6,258 bases of DNA from Anaerolineae bacterium. Its GTDB lineage: Bacteria > Chloroflexota > Anaerolineae > J102. The position numbers and the translations under genes are program-made. Below are positions 1 through 6,100 of this stretch, piece by piece. Position 1 is the stretch's first letter. Every line of letters begins with the position of its first letter. The stretch lies in contig JALSPL010000560.1 of the NCBI GenBank assembly GCA_026985975.1, positions 1 to 6,258 on the forward strand, read 5' to 3'. The notes beneath the pieces were generated by a model that ran no database searches, was not told the DNA's origin, and worked only from the letters and a program-made list of their open reading frames with translations.

Positions 1-18
1 GGGTTGTAAACTGAAAAT

Positions 19-160
19 GAATGAAGACAGACCGCACCAGACTGGCGCGGTGGGCCGATTTCGTAATACGTAATGTGCAAAGCCCTCACATTTACGCGTT
101 ACGTCCGGCGCAGACTCGTCCAACCTTGCAGCCGAAACGTCTCTGTAAACCACGCCAAAG
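19..160. repeat. Cassette D' (CGTAAT heptamer hairpin, first copy)
   Basis: The core is an imperfect inverted repeat: CGTAATACGTAATGTG at 62-77 faces CACATTTACGCGTTACG at 87-103 across a 9-nt loop. Both arms are built from a 7-nt CGTAATN repeat. The flanks align with cassette D at 650-797, for example CCAACCTTG against CCAACGTTG and CTCTGTAAACCACGCCAA against CTCTGCAAACGACGCCAA. The two are therefore diverged copies of one element. The right end lacks the TTTATTTTC-type junction that other cassettes have, consistent with a small deletion before S1. Confidence 0.7.
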
Positions 161-197
161 GCGCCACGGGTGCCAGTCCGCCGACACCGATGAAAAT
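161..197. repeat. S repeat copy 1 (partial)
   Basis: This is a diverged, 5'-shortened S unit. It keeps GCGCCACGGGTGCC in place of GCGCCATGAGCG, then CCGCCGACACC, and ends GATGAAAAT directly before cassette A. The TATTTTC start and the AACAGG segment are missing. Confidence 0.6.
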
Positions 198-263
198 GAC
201 CGGGGACCGGGGACGGAGGACGGCTCACAAACGCTTTCGGTCTCCGGTCTCCCGTCTTCCGTC
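198..263. repeat. Cassette A (GACCGGG heptamer hairpin, first copy)
   Basis: The left arm (198-223) is a tandem run of a 7-nt unit, GACCGGG or GACGGAG. The right arm (239-263) is made of its complement (GGTCTCC, CGTCTTC). The arms form an imperfect inverted repeat around a 15-nt loop. GAAAAT before and ATTTTC after the cassette extend the stem. The right arm matches that of cassette A' at 885-909 at 24 of 25 positions. Confidence 0.75.
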
Positions 264-314
264 TATTTTCAAAACAGGCGTCACGAGCGGTCGCCCGCCG
301 ATACCGCTGAAAAT
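264..314. repeat. S repeat copy 2
   Basis: This 51 bp unit begins TATTTTC and ends GAAAAT, so its ends are a 6-bp inverted repeat (ATTTTC/GAAAAT). The middle reads AACAGGCGTCACGAGCGG, where S4 has AACAGGCGCCATGAGCGG, so the ATG of other copies is ACG here. That argues the ATG is not under selection as a start in every copy. Confidence 0.75.
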
Positions 315-445
315 TCCGTTTGCGTCATTCTGAGCGACCAGCGGGAGCGAAGAATCTCGCGTTTGCAAGCGGGGAGATTTCCTTCGGCTGCGCTCAGGAC
401 ATGCCTCAGTCGCTGCGCTCCTTCGGAATGACGTAAACATAACTT
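315..445. repeat. Cassette B (GTCATTCTGAGCG palindromic element)
   Basis: The ends form an inverted repeat: GTTTGCGTCATTC at 318-330 pairs with GAATGACGTAAAC at 426-438, with 12 of 13 positions complementary. The inside contains GAGCGAAGAATCTCGC (345-360), GGGGAGATTTCCTTCGG (371-387) and CGCTGCGCTCCTTCGG (411-426). Sequences of this GTCATTCTGAGCG...GAAGAATCTC type are, from memory, common dispersed intergenic repeats in several bacterial phyla. No ORF inside looks like a protein gene. Confidence 0.7.
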
Positions 446-497
446 TATTTACGAAGCAGGCGCCATGAGCGTTTGCACGCCAATAAGGAATGAAAAT
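446..497. repeat. S repeat copy 3
   Basis: This 52 bp unit begins TATTTAC and ends GAAAAT. From GCCATGAGCG through CGCCAATAAGG it is identical to S5 over 27 nt. It carries a one-base insertion (AAGGAATG against AAGGATG). Confidence 0.8.
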
Positions 498-600
498 CTA
501 GAACGCAGATACCGCTGATACTCGCAGATTAGCGCAGATTATTCTGATTTTATCTTTTTGATCTGCGCAGATCGGCCTTTTCTGCGTCATCTGCGTTCTA
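498..600. repeat. Cassette C (CGCAGAT palindromic element)
   Basis: This element of about 100 bp has perfect 12-bp terminal inverted repeats: TAGAACGCAGAT at 499-510 and ATCTGCGTTCTA at 589-600. The motif CGCAGAT recurs at 504, 523, 533 and 566, with its complement ATCTGCG at 561 and 589. A perfect 14-bp palindrome, GATCTGCGCAGATC, lies at 560-573. The AT-rich middle (540-559) would be the loop of a long hairpin. Its right end shares the bases TA with the start of S4. No transposase is present. Confidence 0.75.
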
Positions 601-649
601 TTTACGGAACAGGCGCCATGAGCGGCAGCCCGCCGATAAGGATGAAAAT
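599..649. repeat. S repeat copy 4
   Basis: This 51 bp unit begins TATTTACGGAACAGG, then GCGCCATGAGCGG, and ends GATAAGGATGAAAAT. The middle GGCAGCCCGCC resembles S2 (GGTCGCCCGCC) more than S3 or S5 (GTTTGCACGCC). S copies thus fall into two subtypes that alternate along the array (S2 and S4 against S3 and S5). Confidence 0.8.
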
Positions 650-797
650 GTGCAAGCCAATCTAGCGTGGGCAGCCAAGCCCGTAAAACGTAATGCGTAA
701 TGCGTAGGGTCTTCACGTTTTACGTTTTACGCATTACGTGGCTGAGCGCCAGGCCAACGTTGGCTTCGAGAGCGCCTCTGCAAACGACGCCAACGTT
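650..797. repeat. Cassette D (CGTAATG heptamer hairpin, second copy)
   Basis: The left arm at 682-706 is a tandem 7-nt repeat (CGTAAAA, CGTAATG, CGTAATG, CGTA). The right arm at 716-738 is its complement, with TTTTACGCATTACG at the end; the loop is 9 nt. Downstream there is a perfect 12-bp palindrome, GCCAACGTTGGC, at 753-764. The cassette is homologous along most of its length to D' at 19-160 and ends against the TATTTTC of S5. Confidence 0.75.
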
Positions 798-849
798 TAT
801 TTTCGGAACAGGTAGCCATGAGCGTTTGCACGCCAATAAGGATGAAAAT
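798..849. repeat. S repeat copy 5
   Basis: This 52 bp unit begins TATTTTCGGAACAGG and ends GATGAAAAT. Its ATG at 818, preceded by CAGGTAGCC, is by chance or design in frame with the downstream coiled-coil gene through cassette A', with no stop between. A start here would add 39 repeat-encoded residues to that protein, which is judged unlikely. Confidence 0.8.
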
Positions 850-909
850 GACCGGGGACGACGGACGGGAACACATGCCTTTTCGGTCTCCGGTCTTCCG
901 TCTTCCGTC
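850..909. repeat. Cassette A' (GACCGGG heptamer hairpin, second copy)
   Basis: This is a shorter copy of cassette A. The left arm at 850-869 is degenerate (GACCGGGGACGACGGACGGG). The right arm at 885-909 is nearly identical to that of A. As in A, GAAAAT precedes it and ATTTTC follows, so the two extend one stem. Confidence 0.75.
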
Positions 910-932
910 TATTTTCAAAGCAGGAGATATGG
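910..932. repeat. S repeat copy 6 (truncated), carrying the RBS of the next gene
   Basis: The sequence TATTTTCAAAGCAGG at 910-924 matches the first 15 bases of the other S copies and then diverges into the gene start. Its CAGGAG (921-926) is a Shine-Dalgarno-like site 8 nt from the ATG at 935 but only 2 nt from the ATG at 929. The 935 start is therefore preferred. Confidence 0.55.
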
Positions 933-934
933 CA

Positions 935-1417
935 ATGTCGCCTCTTATTCAGGAAATCAATAGATTGTTGCAATCGAATCTCGATGACGTGATTCTGGGG
1001 TCCGACGCGCAGGATGTGTTGATGGCGCTGGACGAGTACGGGAGGCAGGTGGAGGATTATCTGGATGTGCTGGGAGATATGATCAAAACCCTGGGGAAAG
1101 GGGTGAAACGGTTACGACAAAAACAACGTCAATACGAATCTCTGACCACCGAAGTCGATGACAGCGCCCGGCAGTTTTTGTGGGAGGGACAGGAAAAGCT
1201 GGTGCGAGCGGCCAACGCCCGCAAGCGGGTGATGCGTTTGGCTTCTGAGGCTTATCAAGAAGAAGCGGATTTGCAGAACGCCCGGTTCCTGGCCCTGATG
1301 GACGTCAAGTTGCGGTTGGAGGCCCGCCTGACCGAGGTGGCCCAGAGAGCGGCCCTGTTGCAGACGACCGGGGAGCGCAGAGAAAAGGCGGGGGCGCTGC
1401 CGGCGGCGTCCGGATGA
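935..1417 (+). CDS. Short PspA/IM30-like coiled-coil protein
   Basis: This 160-residue, charged, mostly helical protein has no signal peptide or membrane segment. Residues 1-60 give an amphipathic N-terminus followed by helix. Residues 60-145 are rich in K, R, E, Q and spaced leucines, as in a coiled coil. The stretch WEGQEKLVRAANARKRV (residues 83-99) recalls the PspA/IM30 pattern (G-x-E-D-L-A-R-x-A-L-x-x-K), and Q15-R37 resembles the PspA start. PspA proteins are typically near 220 residues, so this would be a short form lacking late helices. PspA family proteins bind stressed inner membrane and remodel it, but that role here is inference. The ATG at 935 was chosen over 929 and 818 because AGGAG sits 8 nt upstream. 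The gene follows directly on the repeat array, and its stop overlaps a small ORF by ATGA. An unrelated coiled-coil protein is the main alternative. Confidence 0.7.
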   Translation: MSPLIQEINRLLQSNLDDVILGSDAQDVLMALDEYGRQVEDYLDVLGDMIKTLGKGVKRLRQKQRQYESLTTEVDDSARQFLWEGQEKLVRAANARKRVMRLASEAYQEEADLQNARFLALMDVKLRLEARLTEVAQRAALLQTTGERREKAGALPAASG

Positions 1418-1560
1418 ACGCCGATTTTTCACCGGCGCCGCGGGGAAGCACAGCGAGAAAGAAGAGGCGATCGGCGATTGAACATCGCGGGGATCCGATC
1501 ATCAAGTGCAGGGCTGGGGCGTCGGGTCGTATTTTTGAGACAATTGGTGGTATCCTATAA
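1414..1560 (+). CDS. Possible small coupled ORF, 48 residues, unknown function
   Basis: An ATG at 1414 overlaps the TGA stop of the coiled-coil gene in the ATGA arrangement often seen with translational coupling. It opens 48 codons ending in TAA at 1558-1560. The product is basic in the middle (ARKKRRSAIEHR, residues 15-26) and ends in a short hydrophobic stretch (RIFETIGGIL). It has no family resemblance I recognise and no clear RBS of its own. Its 3' end overlaps the candidate promoter of the pyrophosphatase gene, which counts against it. A chance ORF is at least as likely. Confidence 0.22.
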   Translation: MNADFSPAPRGSTARKKRRSAIEHRGDPIIKCRAGASGRIFETIGGIL

Positions 1561-1625
1561 GCTAACGAAAAGAACGCCTCACCCGTTGTCTTTCATCCCG
1601 ATTATCAAACAGGCGACCAACAAAA
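1418..1625. other. Intergenic region between the coiled-coil gene and ppaC
   Basis: The gap holds the possible 48-codon ORF, a nested imperfect stem-loop and the candidate promoter. In the stem-loop GCGAT at 1474-1478 pairs with ATCGC at 1484-1488, with an outer GATCG at 1469-1473 and CGATC at 1496-1500. No T-tract follows the stem-loop, so it is not scored as a terminator. No S repeat or array cassette is found here. Confidence 0.5.
1535..1561 (+). promoter_or_regulatory. Candidate sigma-70-type promoter for the pyrophosphatase gene
   Basis: A TTGAGA (1535-1540) is followed 15 nt later by TATAAG (1556-1561), each one or two bases off consensus. An overlapping alternative is an extended -10, TGGTATCCT (1548-1556). 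The site lies in the most AT-rich part of the 208 bp gap and leaves a leader of about 55-60 nt before the ATG at 1626. The short spacer keeps confidence low. Confidence 0.35.
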
Positions 1626-2984
1626 ATGCTCAAAAGCGACAACACCATCTATGTCATCGGCCACCGCAACCCGGACACAGACTCCATTGCATCAGCCATG
1701 GGCTATGCCTGGTTTCTGAATGAGATCATGGCGGATATGAATGTCATCCCCGCCCGCGCCGGCCAGCTCAATCCTCAAACCACCTGGGTGCTGGAACGCC
1801 TGCAACTGGAGCCGCCCCTGCTGCTGCCCGACGCCTCGCCCCGTTTCGAAAATATTGCTCATCGCTTCAACACGACCACGCCCGAAGAGCCGTTGCGCGA
1901 CGCCTGGGCCGTGGCCACCCGCACCGGCGGCATCGCGCCGGTCATCAACAGCGACGGCAAGCCCTACGGCCTCATCACCGGGCTCAGTCTCTTCAACTGG
2001 ATGCGGGATCTCATCGGGCCCCACACCCACAAGGCGGACGTGAATCTCTCGGATCTGTTCGACACCCCCGCCGGTCAGGCTTGCGACGTCGACGCACCGC
2101 AATTTCGGGCCAGCAATCGCATCAAAGACATGCTGCCCCGCATCTTGCGGGAGGAGCGCACCGAATTCTGGGTGGTGGATGATCATGGCAGCTACGTGGG
2201 CGTCTGCCGCCAGCGCGAAGCGCTGCATCCGCCTCGCATCAAAGTGGTGCTGGTGGATCATAATGAACCCGACCAGGCGCTGGGGTCTCTGGATGAAGCC
2301 GACCTCATCGAAATACTGGATCACCATCGTCTGGGCAACGCCCCCACCCGCACCCCCATCAAATTCACCGTGGATCCGGTGGGCAGCACCTGTACGCTGG
2401 TCTCGGAACGCATCGATGACGTCGGGTTCAGCGCCCCGCCCGAGCTGGCGGGCCTGCTGCTGGCCGGCCTTATCTCCGACACCCTGGCCCTGACCTCGCC
2501 CACCACCACCGAGCGGGACAGATTGGCGGTCAAGCGTCTGACGCGATGGGCGTTTATCGGCGGAACGCCGCTGGCGGGCGAGACCTTCGATTCCTACGCC
2601 CGGGACGTCCTCCAGTCCGGGGCGGGCCTCTCCTCCCGTCCCCCGGCGGAGATCGTTCACGCCGACTTCAAGCAGTATGAAGCCGCGGGTAAACGTTTCG
2701 GCATCTCGCAGGTGGAGGTGGCCGGGTTCCAACAACTGAAACGGCACTTGCAGCCCCTGAGCGACGCCATGACCGCGCTGCGGGATGAAAACGGCCTGGA
2801 TTTCGCCATCCTCATGGTCACCGATGTGGTGTCCGGCTCCAGTCGTCTGTTGCTCACCGATGAAGTGCCTGCTCTGGAGCTGTTGCCCTATAACCGCGAG
2901 CCCGACGGCACATTGCGGGCCGATGGCGTGGTCTCCCGCAAAAAACAACTCCTGCCGCTTATCCTCAGCGCCCTTGAGGCATAG
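1626..2984 (+). CDS. ppaC: Manganese-dependent family II inorganic pyrophosphatase with CBS domains (CBS-PPase)
   Basis: This cytoplasmic DHH-family enzyme splits pyrophosphate into two phosphates and so drives PPi-releasing biosynthesis forward. Residues 1-70 start the DHH domain with GHRNPDTDS (metal ligands H13, D17, D19). Two CBS domains are inserted (about 72-130 and 145-200). The DHH domain then resumes with VDHNE (D211), LDHHR (H233, H234) and LISDT (D285). The spacings D211-H233 (22) and H233-D285 (52) match those of Bacillus subtilis PpaC (D75, H97, D149). The C-terminal DHHA2 domain (about 335-452) ends with the substrate-binding SRKKQ motif (437-441). At 452 residues it fits the CBS-PPase class without the DRTGG domain. 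Known members are inhibited by AMP or ADP bound to the CBS pair, so this one is probably controlled by adenylate charge. No strong Shine-Dalgarno site precedes ATG 1626, but the conserved motif starts 12 residues in, so the start is sound. A long antisense ORF (1692-3086, minus) is a coding shadow. Confidence 0.95.
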   Translation: MLKSDNTIYVIGHRNPDTDSIASAMGYAWFLNEIMADMNVIPARAGQLNPQTTWVLERLQLEPPLLLPDASPRFENIAHRFNTTTPEEPLRDAWAVATRTGGIAPVINSDGKPYGLITGLSLFNWMRDLIGPHTHKADVNLSDLFDTPAGQACDVDAPQFRASNRIKDMLPRILREERTEFWVVDDHGSYVGVCRQREALHPPRIKVVLVDHNEPDQALGSLDEADLIEILDHHRLGNAPTRTPIKFTVDPVGSTCTLVSERIDDVGFSAPPELAGLLLAGLISDTLALTSPTTTERDRLAVKRLTRWAFIGGTPLAGETFDSYARDVLQSGAGLSSRPPAEIVHADFKQYEAAGKRFGISQVEVAGFQQLKRHLQPLSDAMTALRDENGLDFAILMVTDVVSGSSRLLLTDEVPALELLPYNREPDGTLRADGVVSRKKQLLPLILSALEA

Positions 2985-3080
2985 ACCGGCGCCTTTCGTC
3001 CCCAAACGCTCCAGGGCGGATTTGCTATCCGCCCGGCCAGCGCGGCGCCCTTGAGGCGCAGCCCCGGCGCCCCTCGCTCC
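2966..3080. repeat. Imperfect direct repeats flanking a hairpin after ppaC
   Basis: Segment 2966-3003, which contains the last codons and stop of ppaC, recurs as 3043-3080. With one gap, 29 of 37 aligned bases match, including GCGCCCTTGAGGC and CCGGCGCC. The gap between the copies holds a perfect hairpin at 3014-3034. The arrangement suggests a tandem duplication or an insertion flanked by repeats at the gene's 3' end. Confidence 0.55.
3014..3034. repeat. Perfect hairpin, 8-bp stem, 5-nt loop
   Basis: GGGCGGAT at 3014-3021 pairs perfectly with ATCCGCCC at 3027-3034 across the loop TTGCT. It lies 30 nt after the ppaC stop. No T-run follows, so it is not a typical intrinsic terminator. It could still act as a 3' RNA-stability structure or be a copy of a dispersed palindromic repeat. 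Confidence 0.6.
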
Positions 3081-3104
3081 TTCCACTCATTCCCCGCAAC
3101 GCTC

Positions 3105-6100
3105 ATGACATCCAAACTGACAAAATACGCCGACGCCCTCATGGAGACGGCCTGGTTATTGGCTCTCATTCTGGCCCCTCTGTTCTTCGATGTTTACTCC
3201 CAACGCGTCTTCGAACCAGACAAGATCAGTCTGGTGCGCACCGTGGCGCTGTTCGGGCTTGTCGCCGGCGTGGTCAAGCTGTTCGAGACATGGCGAACGG
3301 GAGGGGACAACGCGGCTGCGGGGACGCAGGAGAAGCCTGCATCTTTCTGGCGCAAACCGCTGGTGTGGCCGGTGCTGGCCCTGATGGCGGCCTATCTGCT
3401 GAGCACAGCGCTGTCCGTCGTTCCGCGTCAGAGTTTTTGGGGCTCTTATCAGCGTCTGCAGGGGACGTTCACCATGCTCAGCTACATCATCCTTTTCTTC
3501 ATCACCCTCGGCGCTCTGCAGCGCCAGGAGCAATGGCGGCGCTTTCAATATACGGTGATTCTGGTCAGCCTGCCCATCGCCCTTTACGGCGTGATTCAGC
3601 ACTATCAACTGGATCCGCTGCCCTGGGGCGGCGACACCACCCAACGCGTGGCGGGCAATATGGGCAACTCCATCTTTCTGGCCGCTTATTTGATTATGGC
3701 CATGCCCCTGACCCTGGAACGGCTGATCCACGCCACCCGCAAGATGTTGCTGGATAGTCGCGGCTCCACCACCGACGCGCTGGCCGCGGGCGCACTGCTC
3801 TTTATCCTGGTGATTCAGGCGCTGGCGATTCTGTTCACCCAAAGCCGCGGGCCATGGATTGGTTTGGCCATGGGCTTGTATATTTTCGGATTGCTGGTTT
3901 TGACCAGCCTGCGGCAGCAAGCGGGGGGGCGCAAATCCATGGCGATGCGGGATCTGATGCTGGGGGCGGGCATGGGCTTATTGGGCCTGGCGGCGCTGGC
4001 GGGCGGGCTTATCGCCATGGCCAGGCTTTCCGGCATCGCGGGCGGACTGCTGCTGTTGCTGGCTGTGAGCGTGGCCCTGGCCCTGTATCTGGTTCCGCTC
4101 TTTCGCAAAAGCGGCTGGCGCTGGCTGTGGCTGAGTTTCATCACCCAATCGCTGGCGGTGGCCTTGCTGGTGGCGCTGCTCAACCTGTCTCCAACCTTTC
4201 TGCCCGGCTTTCAGAATATCCCCTATGTGGGACGGCTGGCGAAGTTGATGGATTTCGAGCATGGCACCGGTCGGGTGCGCGTGCTCATCTGGCAGGGCGT
4301 GGTGGATATGATGCTCAGACCCCATGAGCCCCTGCAATTTCCCGATGGCCACACCGACGCTCTGAATCCCATCCGTCCCCTCATCGGCTACGGGCCCGAA
4401 TCGATGTGGGTGGCCTATAATCGCTTTTATCGGCCCGAACTGGGCGAGCTTGAGCACCGCAACGCCTCGCCCGACCGATCCCACAACGAGACCTTCGATA
4501 GCCTGGTCAACACCGGCATTCTGGGCTTTCTGGCCTACTTTGCGCTCTTCTTCAGCATTTTTTATTATGCGCTCAACTGGCTGGGGCTCATCGCCGACAA
4601 ATTCAGCCGCTATCTTTTCTTCGTGCTGGGCATTTCCGGCGCGGCCGTCGGCGTCATCGTCCCCTGGCTGATGGGCGTCCCCGAATTCCTGGGCGTGGGC
4701 ATGCCGTTGGGCTTTATCATCGGCATCCTCATCTACATCACCTACGCGGCTTTTCGCGGATCCGAAGAAATCTCCTCGCTGCAAAGGCGACATCTGCTGA
4801 TCATCGCCATCTTCGCCACCCTGGTCGCCCACTTTTTCGAAATTCACTTCGGCATCGCCATCGTCGCCACCCGCACCTACTTTTTCATTCTGACTGCGGT
4901 GTTGATCGCACTGGGGACAGAACAACTCTCCTTCCGGCCCCGGCCCGCTGTCGCCGTCCCCGCCGCGCCCTCGCCCGCCCAGACAGCGGGCAAACGCAAG
5001 GGCAAGAACAAAAAACGACGCGAGCGTCGCGGCTCATCGCTGCGGCGGGAAACCGACGCTGAGTTATCGCTGGCGCGGATGTTGCTCCCATTTGGCATGA
5101 TCCTGGCTATCGTCCTGCTGGTCATGGATTGGGATTACATCTCCGGGCAGATCGGAAGCGCCAGTGCGTTCACTATTTTTCTCAAATCCTGGCTGGTGCA
5201 TCTCAGCCATGGGGCGGTGGTGGCGGGCCCCGGCGTCATCACCCTGGTCGTCTTCACCGTGGTGGTGGGCGTTGTGCTGGCGCTGGATGAAGTGTGGCGT
5301 CGCAGCGCCTCCGGCAGCGAGGCGAGCAAGGGCGCATTGGCGATGTTGGGGCTCTCTCTGGGCGTCTGGGTGATTGGCGGCGCGATCATTGCTTCGCAAC
5401 TCACCCAATTGCCCGCGAACACGCCCGCCATGCAACAGGCTGGCCGCATCGCCAACACCATCACCTGGTTCTACGCCCTCATCTTCCTGGCGGGGCTGGC
5501 ATTGATGGCTATCCTCGTTTGGAATGATCGACGGCGGACGCAGCACTGGGCGCTGCGTCCCTGGCTATCCGGCCTGGGCGCTGGCGCAGTGCTGCTTTTG
5601 GCGGTGATCATCACCGTCAACGTCAATCTCAATCTGGTGCGGGCCGACATCTACTTCAAGATCGGACAGGGCGCCGACGCCCGCGGCGACTGGCGGACGG
5701 CATTGGCATTCTATGAAAAAGCCTCGGAGCTGGCTCCCAAAGAAGATTATTACCTCCTCTTCCGCGGCCGGGCCTTTCTGGAAAACGCGCGGCAGGCCAA
5801 AGACGCCGATCAGCGCAACGCCCTCTTCAAACGCGCCGAGGAGATTTTGCTACGGGCCCGGGCGCTGAACCCCCTGAACACCGATCACACAGCCAATCTC
5901 GCCCGCTTTTACGGGACTGAAGCGGGCTATCTCACCGACCCCGCTGCACGACGCATCGTCCTGGAAAAAGCCTCCGACAATTATCGCATCGCCACAACCC
6001 TCAGCCCTCACGCCGCGCATCTGCAAAATGAATGGGGCAGCATCTACGCCCAACTGGGTCAGCCCGATAAAGCCCGCGAGCGTTTCCGGCATTCCCTGGA

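Larger units (their letters stand above)
1..932. repeat. Mosaic array of S repeats alternating with palindromic cassettes
   Basis: This 0.9 kb stretch has no convincing coding region. It is built from a recurring 51-52 bp unit (S) that begins TATTTTC or TATTTAC and ends near GATGAAAAT. S copies are separated by longer inverted-repeat cassettes of four types, in the order D', S1, A, S2, B, S3, C, S4, D, S5, A', S6. Bases 11-18 (CTGAAAAT plus neighbours) look like the tail of a further S copy running off the left edge. The unit boundaries come from direct comparison of the copies. ORFs of 60-136 codons cross the array in several frames, but they only translate the repeats. What generates the array is unknown. 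Confidence 0.85.

Noticed and set aside
21..431. Plus-strand ORF of 136 codons in the repeat array
   Set aside because: It translates straight through D', S1, A, S2 and B, and similar peptide (SVSGLPSSVYFQ) appears in the other A copy. It encodes the repeats, not a protein family.
1..932. CRISPR array
   Set aside because: Although a unit of about 52 bp repeats, the intervening segments are 60-148 bp, palindromic and themselves repeated, unlike unique spacers of uniform length.
1..932. Integron cassette array with attC sites
   Set aside because: The cassettes contain no genes, and I see neither paired attC core boxes nor an integrase in the window.
818..934. Upstream in-frame ATG giving a 199-residue coiled-coil protein
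   Set aside because: The added 39 residues are entirely S and A' repeat sequence, while AGGAG sits 8 nt before the ATG at 935.
700..963. Plus-strand ORF of 87 codons spanning D, S5, A' and the coiled-coil gene start
   Set aside because: It is out of frame with the better-supported gene at 935 and made of repeat-encoded residues.
1469..1500. Intrinsic terminator after the coiled-coil gene
   Set aside because: The stem is imperfect and no T-run follows it.
3014..3034. Intrinsic terminator after ppaC
   Set aside because: The hairpin is perfect, but the downstream sequence is GC-rich with no T-tract.
1692..3086. Long minus-strand ORF (464 codons) opposite ppaC
   Set aside because: It lies antisense to a gene with complete catalytic motifs, and its translation is low-complexity G/Q/R/H-rich. 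High GC at third codon positions produces such stop-free shadows.
3156..3920. Minus-strand ORF of 254 codons opposite the ligase gene
   Set aside because: The product is Q/H/G-rich with no recognisable domain and lies antisense to a well-supported membrane protein.
3978..4925. Minus-strand ORF of 315 codons opposite the ligase gene
   Set aside because: The product is rich in D, G, H and Q with no motif. It is the reverse-complement shadow of hydrophobic helix codons.
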